Origin: JBFKPQ01 sp041628225
GTDB taxonomy: Bacteria; Actinomycetota; Acidimicrobiia; Spongiisociales; JAENVV01
Length of the DNA stretch: 13,557 nucleotides
Reading direction: 5' to 3'
Assembly (NCBI GenBank): GCA_041628225.1
Contig: JBFKPQ010000057.1
Span: 1-13,557, forward strand
The notes below the pieces were generated by a model. The model was given only the letters and a program-made list of their open reading frames with translations. It did not search any database and was not told the DNA's origin. A program made the translations under genes and the position numbers. Positions 1 to 6,762 of the stretch are shown in pieces (positions within the stretch are counted from its first letter, which is position 1; every line of letters begins with the position of its first letter).

Positions 1-2
1 AG

Positions 3-1382
3 GTGGCCGTACTGGCCGCCGTAGCCGCCGACCTGGATGTAGTACGTCGTGCCCGGCTCCGTGTCGAACGTCGCGGCAGCCTGGAAGCTGAAGCCCGTCT
101 CGAACACGTCGTCGACACAGGCGATGTTCGCCATGACGCCGTCGACCATCACATAGACGCCCATCACGGTGTCGAAGTCCGACCCGGCAGAGTCAACCGT
201 CATCGGCAGTCCCGTGCCGTCGACCGTGTACCAGACCGTCTTGTAGATGGGCAGCTGGTAGATCCAGCCGTCCCACGGATCGACCATTTCGCACCCGACC
301 TCGGGCTCGAACGCGGCGTTGCGCGTCGACGTGTTGGCCTTGCGAACCAGCTCGAGGGCGCCATCGGGCGCGTCGTGCACGGGCGCCTTGCCCACGTCGG
401 CCTTCGGTCCGTTCGGCTGGGTCACGTGGTACCACTCCGACCACGACGAACCCTCACACGCCGACAGATCGAACGACAGGTCGAACGGCAACGACAGGGT
501 GCCGCTCGCGGTGATCGCCTGACTGGTGGTTTTGGCGACCGAGTCCTGCCAGAACGTCTTCGTCCTGGTGATCTCGCCGTACATGAGCGTGCCCTCGATG
601 ACGGCATCGCCGAGCGGCTCGCCGTCCCAGGTGTCGGACACCGGAATCGTGGCGTGCCAGGCGCCCTGGCTCAGATCGGCCCCTTCCTGCCAGCCGACGA
701 AGGCCGGCTCTCCCTCCCACGGGAACTCGCCGGGGCCCCACCCGATCACGAACAATTCTGCGTAGTCGTCGAAGTCGTACCCCTGCAGCGACACGAACCA
801 GCCGTCTGCCTCCCATTCGCAGAACAGGTCGGTGCCTTCATACCGATTGACGTACGAGCGCGGATTGGTGCTCCACTCCTCATACCGGTACATGTCGCCC
901 CAGCAGTCGAATGCCTCGACCGTGAACGGCTCCTCGCCGAAGAAGGCGAACTCGGCGGTGGCCGCACCGACGAGAAACTGGTGCGTCTCGTGGATCTCGA
1001 CCCACCGGTTGCCGTCCCTGAACCGATCGGCGTACTCGTCCACCTCCCCGGTGGGCTGATACGTTCCCGTCACGGTCACATCGGCGACGTACTCGCCGGT
1101 CGCCCACTCCATCAGCGGCAACGTGGCAACGAAGGTTCCGTCACCGAAGGTAGCCGACTCGGTCCACCCTTCGTACCTGGGCTCCTCTTCGTCCGGAGCC
1201 CACACCGTCATCCCGGCGCCCCACATGTCCAGCCACGCGTCGGCGAACAGGCCGTCGAACTCGAACCCGCATCCCATGTACATGCCCTCATCCACGTAGG
1301 ACGAAGGACGATCGGCAGCCGCCGGAATGGCGAGCGACAACATCGTCGCCACGGCTACCAAGAGAATCCCTCCCCGTTTCAT
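3..1382 (-). CDS. Secreted protein with duplicated Cys-bounded domain and PPC-like C-terminal domain (3' end outside window)
   Basis: The frame is open from an ATG at 1382-1380 to the window edge: 460 codons without a stop, so the C-terminus is missing. A Shine-Dalgarno GGGGAGG lies about 8 bases upstream. Residues 1-23 form a Sec signal peptide: MKRGG, a hydrophobic core, then a signal peptidase I site AAA-DR. No enzyme motif is visible. Residues 38-173 and 188-324 look like two diverged copies of one domain, each opening with C-x-[FW]-E and closing with a Cys 121-122 residues later (C38/C160 and C188/C309). Residues about 380-460 (VWYTVDGTG, SDFDTVMGVY, ACVDD, TTYYIQVGGYGG) match the pattern of PPC-like (bacterial pre-peptidase C-terminal) beta-sandwich domains found on secreted proteins. 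Many Trp, Tyr, Asp and Glu residues suggest an acidic extracellular binding protein. Function unknown; no recognised catalytic domain. Secretion is well supported, the PPC call moderately. Confidence 0.85.
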   Translation of the reverse strand, partial: MKRGGILLVAVATMLSLAIPAAADRPSSYVDEGMYMGCGFEFDGLFADAWLDMWGAGMTVWAPDEEEPRYEGWTESATFGDGTFVATLPLMEWATGEYVADVTVTGTYQPTGEVDEYADRFRDGNRWVEIHETHQFLVGAATAEFAFFGEEPFTVEAFDCWGDMYRYEEWSTNPRSYVNRYEGTDLFCEWEADGWFVSLQGYDFDDYAELFVIGWGPGEFPWEGEPAFVGWQEGADLSQGAWHATIPVSDTWDGEPLGDAVIEGTLMYGEITRTKTFWQDSVAKTTSQAITASGTLSLPFDLSFDLSACEGSSWSEWYHVTQPNGPKADVGKAPVHDAPDGALELVRKANTSTRNAAFEPEVGCEMVDPWDGWIYQLPIYKTVWYTVDGTGLPMTVDSAGSDFDTVMGVYVMVDGVMANIACVDDVFETGFSFQAAATFDTEPGTTYYIQVGGYGGQYGH

Positions 1383-1509
1383 GACCAAACCTCCCCAAGG
1401 GGAACGAGTCCCCCGCCACGGCTTTCATCTCGGACCACTCCCATTCGCCAGCGTCTGCCGATCTCGACGCCGCGGTCAGGGTCGGAAGACCCGTCGCGTC
1501 GTAGATTGG
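1383..1509. promoter_or_regulatory. Divergent intergenic region between the secreted protein and the flippase-methyltransferase operon
   Basis: This 127-base gap must hold the promoters of both divergent genes. On the plus side a TAGATT hexamer (1502-1507) lies 8 bases before an ATG at 1516, the arrangement of actinobacterial leaderless promoters (TANNNT about 7 bases before the start), but no good -35 is seen. On the minus side only the Shine-Dalgarno GGGGAGG is clear; I see no convincing -10 for the secreted-protein gene. Confidence 0.4.
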
Positions 1510-3213
1510 ATGGTCATGGATGACGTGCCTCCGCAGGTCGACGTCAGGCGGCGCATCGTGGGAGGGGTCGTCACGGTCGCCGTCGTACTGCTCGTGTTCG
1601 TCGGCCTCCTGCCTCGCTTCGCCGAATACGACGCCGTCTGGGGTGTGCTCGGACGAATCTCCGCCGGACGAACCCTCGGCCTGGCTGTCCTGGCCCTCTG
1701 GTTCCTCGGCGCCTACTGGCTGGTCCTCATGGCGGTGCTGCCCACCCTCAGGCTTCGGGAGGCGGCCGTCAACCACTCGGCCGGCACCGCCGTCACCAAC
1801 ACGGTCCCGGCCGGGGGAGCGGTGGCGCTCGCCCTCAACTACGCCATGTATGCGTCGTGGGGTTTCACGCCTCACGCCATCACCTCCGGGATCCTGACGG
1901 CCGGCGCCGCCGACAACCTCATGAAGGTGGCCATCCCGGCCGTGGCGCTCGGCGTGCTGGCGTTGGGATCGTCGTCGGCTGCGGTTGCGTGGACGGTGCC
2001 GGCTGCCGGTTTGGCGGTGGTCGTCATGTCCGTGGCCATCAACTACGCCCTCTTGCGTTCCGACGAGTTGGCGGCCCGGCTCGGGCGCATCGCCGAACGG
2101 GTCGCGTCGGCGGTTCTGCGGCTGGTCCGCCGGCCACCGGTCCGGCTCGCCGACCGCGCCGTCACCCTGCGGCGGAACCTCGTGGCGATGCTGCGGCGCC
2201 GCTGGCGACAACTGGCGGCGGCCACGGTGGCCAACCACGCGGCCATGTTCGCGGTGCTCTACGCGGCGCTGCGCGCCACGGGGGTGGGAGCCGCCGACCT
2301 CGGCTTCGTCGAGATCCTCGCCGCGTTCTCCGTGGCGCGCCTGCTGAGCGGCGTCCCGATCACCCCCGGTGGCATCGGGGTCGTCGAGGCCGGTTACGTG
2401 GCGCTCCTGACGCTGGGAACTCCTGAAGCCGTCCACGCCAGCGTGGTGGCAGGCGTGTTGCTGTTCCGAGGGCTCACGTTCTTCCCGCCGATCGCGCTCG
2501 GTCTGGTCTCCTGGTTGTGGTGGCGGACCAACCGTGCGTGGCGCCAGGACTGGCGCGTGGCCGGCCGGGGCGAGTTCGTCGACGATCCCCACCGGCTGGT
2601 GGTCGAAGGCTACGACCGGCTGGCTTCGGGTTGGGACGAGTGGAACGCCGAGGTGATCCCGCCGCTCTATGACGACTATCTCGACCGCCTCGAACGAGAG
2701 CTGCCGGAGGGACGGGCCGTGTTGGAACTCGGGTGCGGGACCGGCGTGCCGGTCGGTCGGCGCCTGGCCGACCGGTATCGGTACACGGGTATCGACGGAT
2801 CGCCGGGGATGCTCGACCGGGCGCGCGCCAACGTCCCCGGCGGCACGTTCCACCTGGGCGACATGCGCACCGTCGACGTGGTGGGCCCGTTCGCAGCGGT
2901 CGTGGCGTTCTACACGATCATCCACGTGCCCCGTGACGATCAACCGGCGCTGGTCAGCCGCATCTTCGAGTGGCTCGAACCCGGTGGCATGTTGATCGTC
3001 TCGCTGACGGCCGGCGACAGGCCTGGCGGGTGGGAGCACGACTGGTTGGGCGCCGGTCCGATGTTCTGGAGCGGGTTCGCCTCCGACGAGAACCTGCGCA
3101 TGCTGGAGGACGCCGGATTCACGATCGAGTCGTCGGAACTGCGAATCCAGTATGAAAGCGGCGAAGACGAGGTCGTGTTCCATTGGGTAGTGGCCCGAAG
3201 GCCCGTAGCATGA
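1510..3213 (+). CDS. Lysylphosphatidylglycerol-synthase-like (MprF/YbhN-type) membrane domain fused to a SAM-dependent methyltransferase
   Basis: 567 residues from ATG 1510; an ATG at 1516 (residue 3) is an equally good start and fits a leaderless promoter better. Residues about 15-340 are a multi-pass membrane domain of the LPG_synthase_TM/UPF0104 family, the flippase-like part of MprF. Its signatures are visible: NTVPAGGAVALALNYAM (97-113) and PGGIGVVEAGYVALL (286-300). Residues about 362-567 are a cytosolic class I methyltransferase: entry motif YDRLASGWDEW (368-378), SAM-binding motif I VLELGCGTG (404-412), acidic D429 after the second strand, D451 in LGDM, and post-motif EPGGMLIVS (490-498). 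No stop or frameshift lies between the halves, and codon use is uniform, so the fusion looks genuine. Likely role (inference): methylation, possibly coupled to flipping, of a membrane lipid or lipid-linked intermediate. The ceramidase-like gene begins 6 bases after the stop. The aminoacyl-transferase domain of full MprF is absent, so lysyl-PG synthesis is not indicated. Confidence 0.88.
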   Translation: MVMDDVPPQVDVRRRIVGGVVTVAVVLLVFVGLLPRFAEYDAVWGVLGRISAGRTLGLAVLALWFLGAYWLVLMAVLPTLRLREAAVNHSAGTAVTNTVPAGGAVALALNYAMYASWGFTPHAITSGILTAGAADNLMKVAIPAVALGVLALGSSSAAVAWTVPAAGLAVVVMSVAINYALLRSDELAARLGRIAERVASAVLRLVRRPPVRLADRAVTLRRNLVAMLRRRWRQLAAATVANHAAMFAVLYAALRATGVGAADLGFVEILAAFSVARLLSGVPITPGGIGVVEAGYVALLTLGTPEAVHASVVAGVLLFRGLTFFPPIALGLVSWLWWRTNRAWRQDWRVAGRGEFVDDPHRLVVEGYDRLASGWDEWNAEVIPPLYDDYLDRLERELPEGRAVLELGCGTGVPVGRRLADRYRYTGIDGSPGMLDRARANVPGGTFHLGDMRTVDVVGPFAAVVAFYTIIHVPRDDQPALVSRIFEWLEPGGMLIVSLTAGDRPGGWEHDWLGAGPMFWSGFASDENLRMLEDAGFTIESSELRIQYESGEDEVVFHWVVARRPVA

Positions 3214-3219
3214 GCGCCG

Positions 3220-3873
3220 ATGCGTCATCCCGCCACGTCGGACTGTGAGGCCGTCACTCACCGGTTCGGTCAACCCGTCAACATGCTGTCGAGCGTCGCC
3301 ATGGCCGGCATGGGGCTCGCCCTCGAACAGCGGTCCCGCAAGGGCGGCCCGCACAGCCGGGCCGGCCGATGGGTGGGCGCCGCCCTGGCCGCCGCCGGGT
3401 TCGGCTCGGCCGCCTACCACGGGCCTACCGCAGCCGGGCACTTCGTGCACGACGTCACGCTGCTGGCCCCGGCGGCTGCGTTGGCGATCGCGTCGGAAGG
3501 CGAGATCCGCGGGCACGAAGAAGACCGCTCGCAACTCTTGCTCGGAGCATCGCTCGCCGTCCTGATCGCAGGTCGAGCCCGCGGACCCCACACGCAAGAT
3601 CTCCTGTCGGCGTTCGTGGCGACCGCACTCGGTGCCGCCATCGTTCGCCGCATTCGGTCCGAAGCCGACCACCGGCCCGAGTGGCTGGCGGCCGGGGGAG
3701 CGCTGGCGGGCGTCGGCGCCGTGGCCTTCTGGCTGAGCCGCACGAACGGGCCGTGGTGTGACCCGCACAGCCGCCTTCAGGGGCACGGCGTGTGGCACCT
3801 GCTCATCGGCGCGGCCACCGTCGCCACCGCCAAAGGCTTGTCGCTCGGTCAGCCGAGCACGGCGCGCACGTAG
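3220..3873 (+). CDS. CREST-superfamily membrane hydrolase (alkaline ceramidase-like)
   Basis: 217 residues, very hydrophobic, probably 6-7 membrane helices. The five catalytic residues of the alkaline ceramidase/PAQR (CREST) fold can be placed: S63 and H67 in GSAAYHG, D78 in HDVTLL, and H189/H193 in QGHGVWH. The spacings S-x3-H, H to D of 11 residues, and H-x3-H equal those I recall for human ACER3 (S77, H81, D92, H217, H221). The N-terminal DCE (8-10) followed by QPVN (18-21) matches the family's opening C-E ... N-S pattern. Zinc-dependent amide hydrolysis of a ceramide-like or other N-acyl lipid is the family expectation; the bacterial substrate is unknown. It lies 6 bases downstream of the flippase-methyltransferase, so co-transcription and translational coupling are likely; no strong Shine-Dalgarno is present. 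Its 3' end overlaps the convergent acyltransferase gene by 25 bases. Confidence 0.85.
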   Translation: MRHPATSDCEAVTHRFGQPVNMLSSVAMAGMGLALEQRSRKGGPHSRAGRWVGAALAAAGFGSAAYHGPTAAGHFVHDVTLLAPAAALAIASEGEIRGHEEDRSQLLLGASLAVLIAGRARGPHTQDLLSAFVATALGAAIVRRIRSEADHRPEWLAAGGALAGVGAVAFWLSRTNGPWCDPHSRLQGHGVWHLLIGAATVATAKGLSLGQPSTART

Positions 3874-5162
3874 TCGACCGTCTCAGCCCGCTGCTCGACC
3901 AGCTGGGCGACCTGGGCGCGACGACTCCGCACCCGACGCCAGCCGAGCCCCGCATCGACCGCTTCGATCATCGACCCGACCGCAATCACCAACAGCACGC
4001 TCCCGGCCGCCAGCACGAGTGCCCACAGCGTGAGCTGCCACCCGGTGCGGCCCGACGTCCACAAGGCGAAACCCCAGGCGGCCGGGAACACGACGAGAGC
4101 GGTCAGGATCCGGGCGGTGCCCTTGGTGACGGGCTCGCGAATCGACGTGCCGACCGCGATGACGATGAGGATCGGCAGCAGGTTGGTGGCCAGGCCGACG
4201 AAAGCGAGCGGAAGGACGATGGCGAGGCGGGCCGCGGTCACGACGAAGTTCCGCACGAGATCGCGCAGCCGAGCCGGCGGGGCCACCTGATCGTCCCGCA
4301 GTTCGAGAGCCGCCAGGTCGAGGTGGTAGCGCCCGACCCGGTCGAAGACCCCGTCCTGTAGCTCGCTCGGCAGATGGCAGATCGTGCGGGCGAGCGCAAA
4401 CGTGGCCGAAAGCGGCGGGTCGGCGTACGGGTCGGGGATGTCGGTGCGCAGCACCAGGTCGGCCACCCGGAAGCAGCGTGCTTCGGCGGCGAGGCTCCCG
4501 TAGTCAGGGCTGATGCCGGTCAGGGCGTCCTGGAGGTGATCGGTCAGCGCTCGAACTGCCGACCGGTTCTCCTCGCTGGCGGTGTGGCCGGTGTCGGCCA
4601 ACCACTCGCCCGCCGAGATCGGTTCGCCGATCTGGACGAGCGCCCGGGAGCGGGTCGTGACCTTGTCTACGTACGTGATGCCGACGGGGATGATCTCCAC
4701 GTCTTCGACGCCTGCTTCGAGCGCGCCGAACACCATGCGAGCCGCGCCGGTGCGAAGCGGCATGAGCTGTTCGGTGTCCGAGACGTGGCCCTCCGGGAAA
4801 ATCGCCACAACCCGATCGTGCGCCAGCGCCCGGTGCACCTCGGCAAACGTCGAGCCATTGTCGGCGCGGACGTCGCCGCGCTGGTACACCGGGATCGCAC
4901 CGACGGCCCGCATGAGCCACCGCAATGGCCAGCGGCGGTAGAGGTCGGCCCTGGCGAGATAGCGTGGGTACTTGCCGAGCGCCACGACGAGCACGACGAC
5001 GTCGACGAAGCCGTTGAGATGGTTGGCGACCACCAGTCGGGGGCGGTCCTCGCGAAGGCGGTGGGGAAACCCGTCGGGCCGGACGATCTCGAGGTTGTGA
5101 AACATGCCCGCGACGATGAGGCGGGCCAATGCCCAGAGCCCCACGTCGCGCAACCAAGCCAC
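3849..5162 (-). CDS. PlsC-like glycerolipid acyltransferase with C-terminal membrane segments
   Basis: 437 residues from a GTG at 5162-5160. The N-terminal half is a lysophospholipid acyltransferase domain: motif I NHLNGFVD (47-54, catalytic H48 and D54), motif II-like GAIPVYQRGD (88-97), motif III FPEG (122-125) and motif IV IIPVGITYV (157-165). Motif I has five residues between His and Asp instead of the usual four, as in the NHPNxxxD branch of the family. After a helical linker (about 200-305), residues about 306-400 hold several membrane segments and a basic region follows. Total length fits the long bacterial/fungal GPAT-like branch rather than a 240-residue PlsC. Expected reaction: transfer of an acyl chain to glycerol-3-phosphate or 1-acylglycerol-3-phosphate at the inner face of the membrane. 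It is divergent from glpK (70-base gap) and convergent with the ceramidase-like gene. GGTGGA just before the GTG could be a Shine-Dalgarno, but TAGGGT 6 bases before it suggests a leaderless start. Confidence 0.9.
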   Translation of the reverse strand: MAWLRDVGLWALARLIVAGMFHNLEIVRPDGFPHRLREDRPRLVVANHLNGFVDVVVLVVALGKYPRYLARADLYRRWPLRWLMRAVGAIPVYQRGDVRADNGSTFAEVHRALAHDRVVAIFPEGHVSDTEQLMPLRTGAARMVFGALEAGVEDVEIIPVGITYVDKVTTRSRALVQIGEPISAGEWLADTGHTASEENRSAVRALTDHLQDALTGISPDYGSLAAEARCFRVADLVLRTDIPDPYADPPLSATFALARTICHLPSELQDGVFDRVGRYHLDLAALELRDDQVAPPARLRDLVRNFVVTAARLAIVLPLAFVGLATNLLPILIVIAVGTSIREPVTKGTARILTALVVFPAAWGFALWTSGRTGWQLTLWALVLAAGSVLLVIAVGSMIEAVDAGLGWRRVRSRRAQVAQLVEQRAETVDYVRAVLG

Positions 5163-5232
5163 GCTTCCACCCTAAGGATTCTGAGCGATCGGCGGCAGGG
5201 CCGGATGCCCATGGGCCGGTAGGGTACGCGCC
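5163..5232. promoter_or_regulatory. Divergent leaderless promoter region shared by the acyltransferase gene and glpK
   Basis: Both outward start codons are preceded by the same -10-like hexamer TAGGGT: plus strand 5220-5225, 7 bases before the glpK ATG; minus strand 5174-5169, 6 bases before the acyltransferase GTG. This geometry puts the transcript start at or next to the start codon in both directions. I see no good -35 boxes and no clear shared operator in the 44 bases between the hexamers. Confidence 0.55.
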
Positions 5233-6714
5233 ATGCAGTACGTCGCAGCGCTCGATCAAGGAACCACGTCCACCAGATGCATCGTGTTCGACCACGCCGG
5301 AACGATCGTGTCGGTGGCCCAGCAAGAACACGAGCAGATCTTCCCGCGGGCCGGCTGGGTGGAGCACGACCCGTCCGAGATCCGCGCCACGACCGACGCG
5401 GTCATCGCCGACGCTCTGTCTGAGGCGGGGCTCACGGCGGTCGACCTGGCCGCGATCGGCATCACCAATCAGCGTGAGACGACGATGCTGTGGGACCGGG
5501 CCACCGGGGACCCGGTCGGCAACGCCATCGTGTGGCAGGACACCCGAACCGCCGAACTCTGCGATGAGCTCGCCGCCGACGGGGGACAGGACCGCTTCCG
5601 GGACAAGACCGGTTTGCCGCTCGCCACGTACTTCGCCGGCCCCAAGATCCGGTGGATGCTCGACCAGGACCCCGACGTTCGACGCCGCGCCGAAGCCGGT
5701 GAGCTGGCCTTTGGCACGATGGACTCGTGGGTGGTCTGGAACCTGACCGGTGGCGAGCTCCACCTGACCGACGTGACGAACGCCAGCCGGACACTGCTCA
5801 TGGACCTGGAGACGCTCGGGTGGGACGAGGACCTGCTCGACGCGCTCGGCGTGCCGGCCGCCCTCTTGCCGGAGATCCGTTCTTCGTCGGAGATCTACGG
5901 AGAGGCGACCGGTCCGGTGGCCGGAGTGCCGATCGCCGGCATTCTCGGCGACCAGCAGGCGGCCCTGTTCGGCCAGGTGTGCTTCGAGCCGGGCGAAGCC
6001 AAGAACACGTATGGCACCGGCTGCTTCCTGCTCATGAACACCGGCTCCCAGCTCGTGCCGTCGACGGCCGGGCTGCTGACGACGGTCGGGTATCGCCTGG
6101 GCGACGAGGCGCCCGTCTATGCGTTGGAAGGCTCGGTAGCCATCGCCGGTGCACTCGTGCAATGGTTGCGTGACAACTTGCAGATCATCTCGTCGGCTCC
6201 CGAGGTCGAGGAGGTCGCGCGCACCGTCGACGACAACGGCGGCGTGTACATCGTGCCCGCCTTTTCTGGCCTCTTCGCTCCGTACTGGCGGAGCGACGCC
6301 CGCGGCGTCGTGGCCGGGCTCACCCGATACGCCAACCGGGGCCACCTCGCCCGGGCCTCGCTCGAAGCTGTGGCTTTCCAGACCGACGAGGTCATCGAGG
6401 CGATGCACGCCGACTCGGGTGTCGATCTCGCCTCGCTGAAGGTGGACGGCGGCATGGTCGGCAACGAGTTGCTCATGCAGTTCCAGGCCGACCTCCTCGA
6501 CGTGCCGGTGGTGCGCCCGGCGGTGGCGGAGACGACGGCACTCGGCGCCGCCTACGCGGCCGGCCTGGCGGTGGGGTATTGGCCGGATCTCGACAGCCTT
6601 CGGGCCAACTGGTCGGAGTCGCAGCGCTGGACACCCGCCATGGACGGCGACCGGCGCGCCGATCTGCGGGCCGGATGGCGCAAGGCGGTCGAGCGCACCT
6701 TCGACTGGGTCTGA
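5233..6714 (+). CDS. glpK: Glycerol kinase
   Basis: 493 residues, the usual GlpK length and complete. It phosphorylates glycerol with ATP to sn-glycerol-3-phosphate in the cytosol. Motifs run in order: phosphate-binding DQGTTSTR (8-15), glycerol-contact NQRET (79-83) and WQDTR (101-105), FGGY-kinase signature region YFAGPKIRW (133-141), catalytic Asp D240 in GDQQAALFGQ, ATP-binding YGTGCFLL (260-267), and the second FGGY signature region with VDGGMVGN (404-411) followed by DLLDVPVVRP. The ATG at 5233 gives the canonical YVAALDQGTTSTR N-terminus. No glpF or glpD lies beside it. Its neighbours are a divergent acyltransferase and, after the ArsR-type regulator, pgsA; both lipid enzymes use glycerol-3-phosphate or its products, so the context suits phospholipid synthesis as well as glycerol catabolism. 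Confidence 0.97.
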   Translation: MQYVAALDQGTTSTRCIVFDHAGTIVSVAQQEHEQIFPRAGWVEHDPSEIRATTDAVIADALSEAGLTAVDLAAIGITNQRETTMLWDRATGDPVGNAIVWQDTRTAELCDELAADGGQDRFRDKTGLPLATYFAGPKIRWMLDQDPDVRRRAEAGELAFGTMDSWVVWNLTGGELHLTDVTNASRTLLMDLETLGWDEDLLDALGVPAALLPEIRSSSEIYGEATGPVAGVPIAGILGDQQAALFGQVCFEPGEAKNTYGTGCFLLMNTGSQLVPSTAGLLTTVGYRLGDEAPVYALEGSVAIAGALVQWLRDNLQIISSAPEVEEVARTVDDNGGVYIVPAFSGLFAPYWRSDARGVVAGLTRYANRGHLARASLEAVAFQTDEVIEAMHADSGVDLASLKVDGGMVGNELLMQFQADLLDVPVVRPAVAETTALGAAYAAGLAVGYWPDLDSLRANWSESQRWTPAMDGDRRADLRAGWRKAVERTFDWV

Positions 6715-6726
6715 TCACAGAACCAC

Positions 6727-6756
6727 TTGACATGTGAGTAAATACTCACATATTGT
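6727..6756 (+). promoter_or_regulatory. Leaderless promoter of the ArsR-SRPBCC gene
   Basis: A consensus -35 TTGACA (6727-6732) and a -10 TATTGT (6751-6756, 4 of 6 to TATAAT) are separated by 18 bases. The -10 ends 6 bases before the ATG at 6763, so the transcript should begin at or next to the start codon. There is no Shine-Dalgarno in the short leader, as expected for leaderless translation. Confidence 0.75.
6732..6751. promoter_or_regulatory. Perfect 9-2-9 palindrome, probable ArsR-type operator
   Basis: The arms ATGTGAGTA (6732-6740) and TACTCACAT (6743-6751) are exact reverse complements around the central AA. The palindrome fills the spacer between -35 and -10, overlapping the last base of one and the first base of the other, so a bound dimer would occlude RNA polymerase. 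The next gene encodes an ArsR-type winged-helix protein, a family that commonly binds such dyads in its own promoter. Autorepression is therefore the natural inference. Confidence 0.8.
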
Positions 6757-6762
6757 GTCGGC

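Noticed and set aside
3..1523. 506-codon open frame on the plus strand
   Set aside because: It is Arg/His/Pro-rich without domains and lies antisense to the minus-strand frame that has a signal peptide, Shine-Dalgarno and PPC-like domain; a GC-rich shadow.
3210..3248. ATGA overlap at the end of the methyltransferase gene as a start for the next gene
   Set aside because: The ATG at 3210 opens a frame that stops after 12 codons and is out of frame with the ceramidase-like protein, which starts at 3220.
1288..3798. 836-codon open frame on the minus strand
   Set aside because: Low-complexity Arg/His/Gly text opposite the flippase-methyltransferase and ceramidase-like genes, both with clear family motifs.
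4504..6408. 634-codon open frame on the minus strand spanning glpK and part of the acyltransferase gene
   Set aside because: Antisense to glpK and out of frame with the acyltransferase; no recognisable domain.
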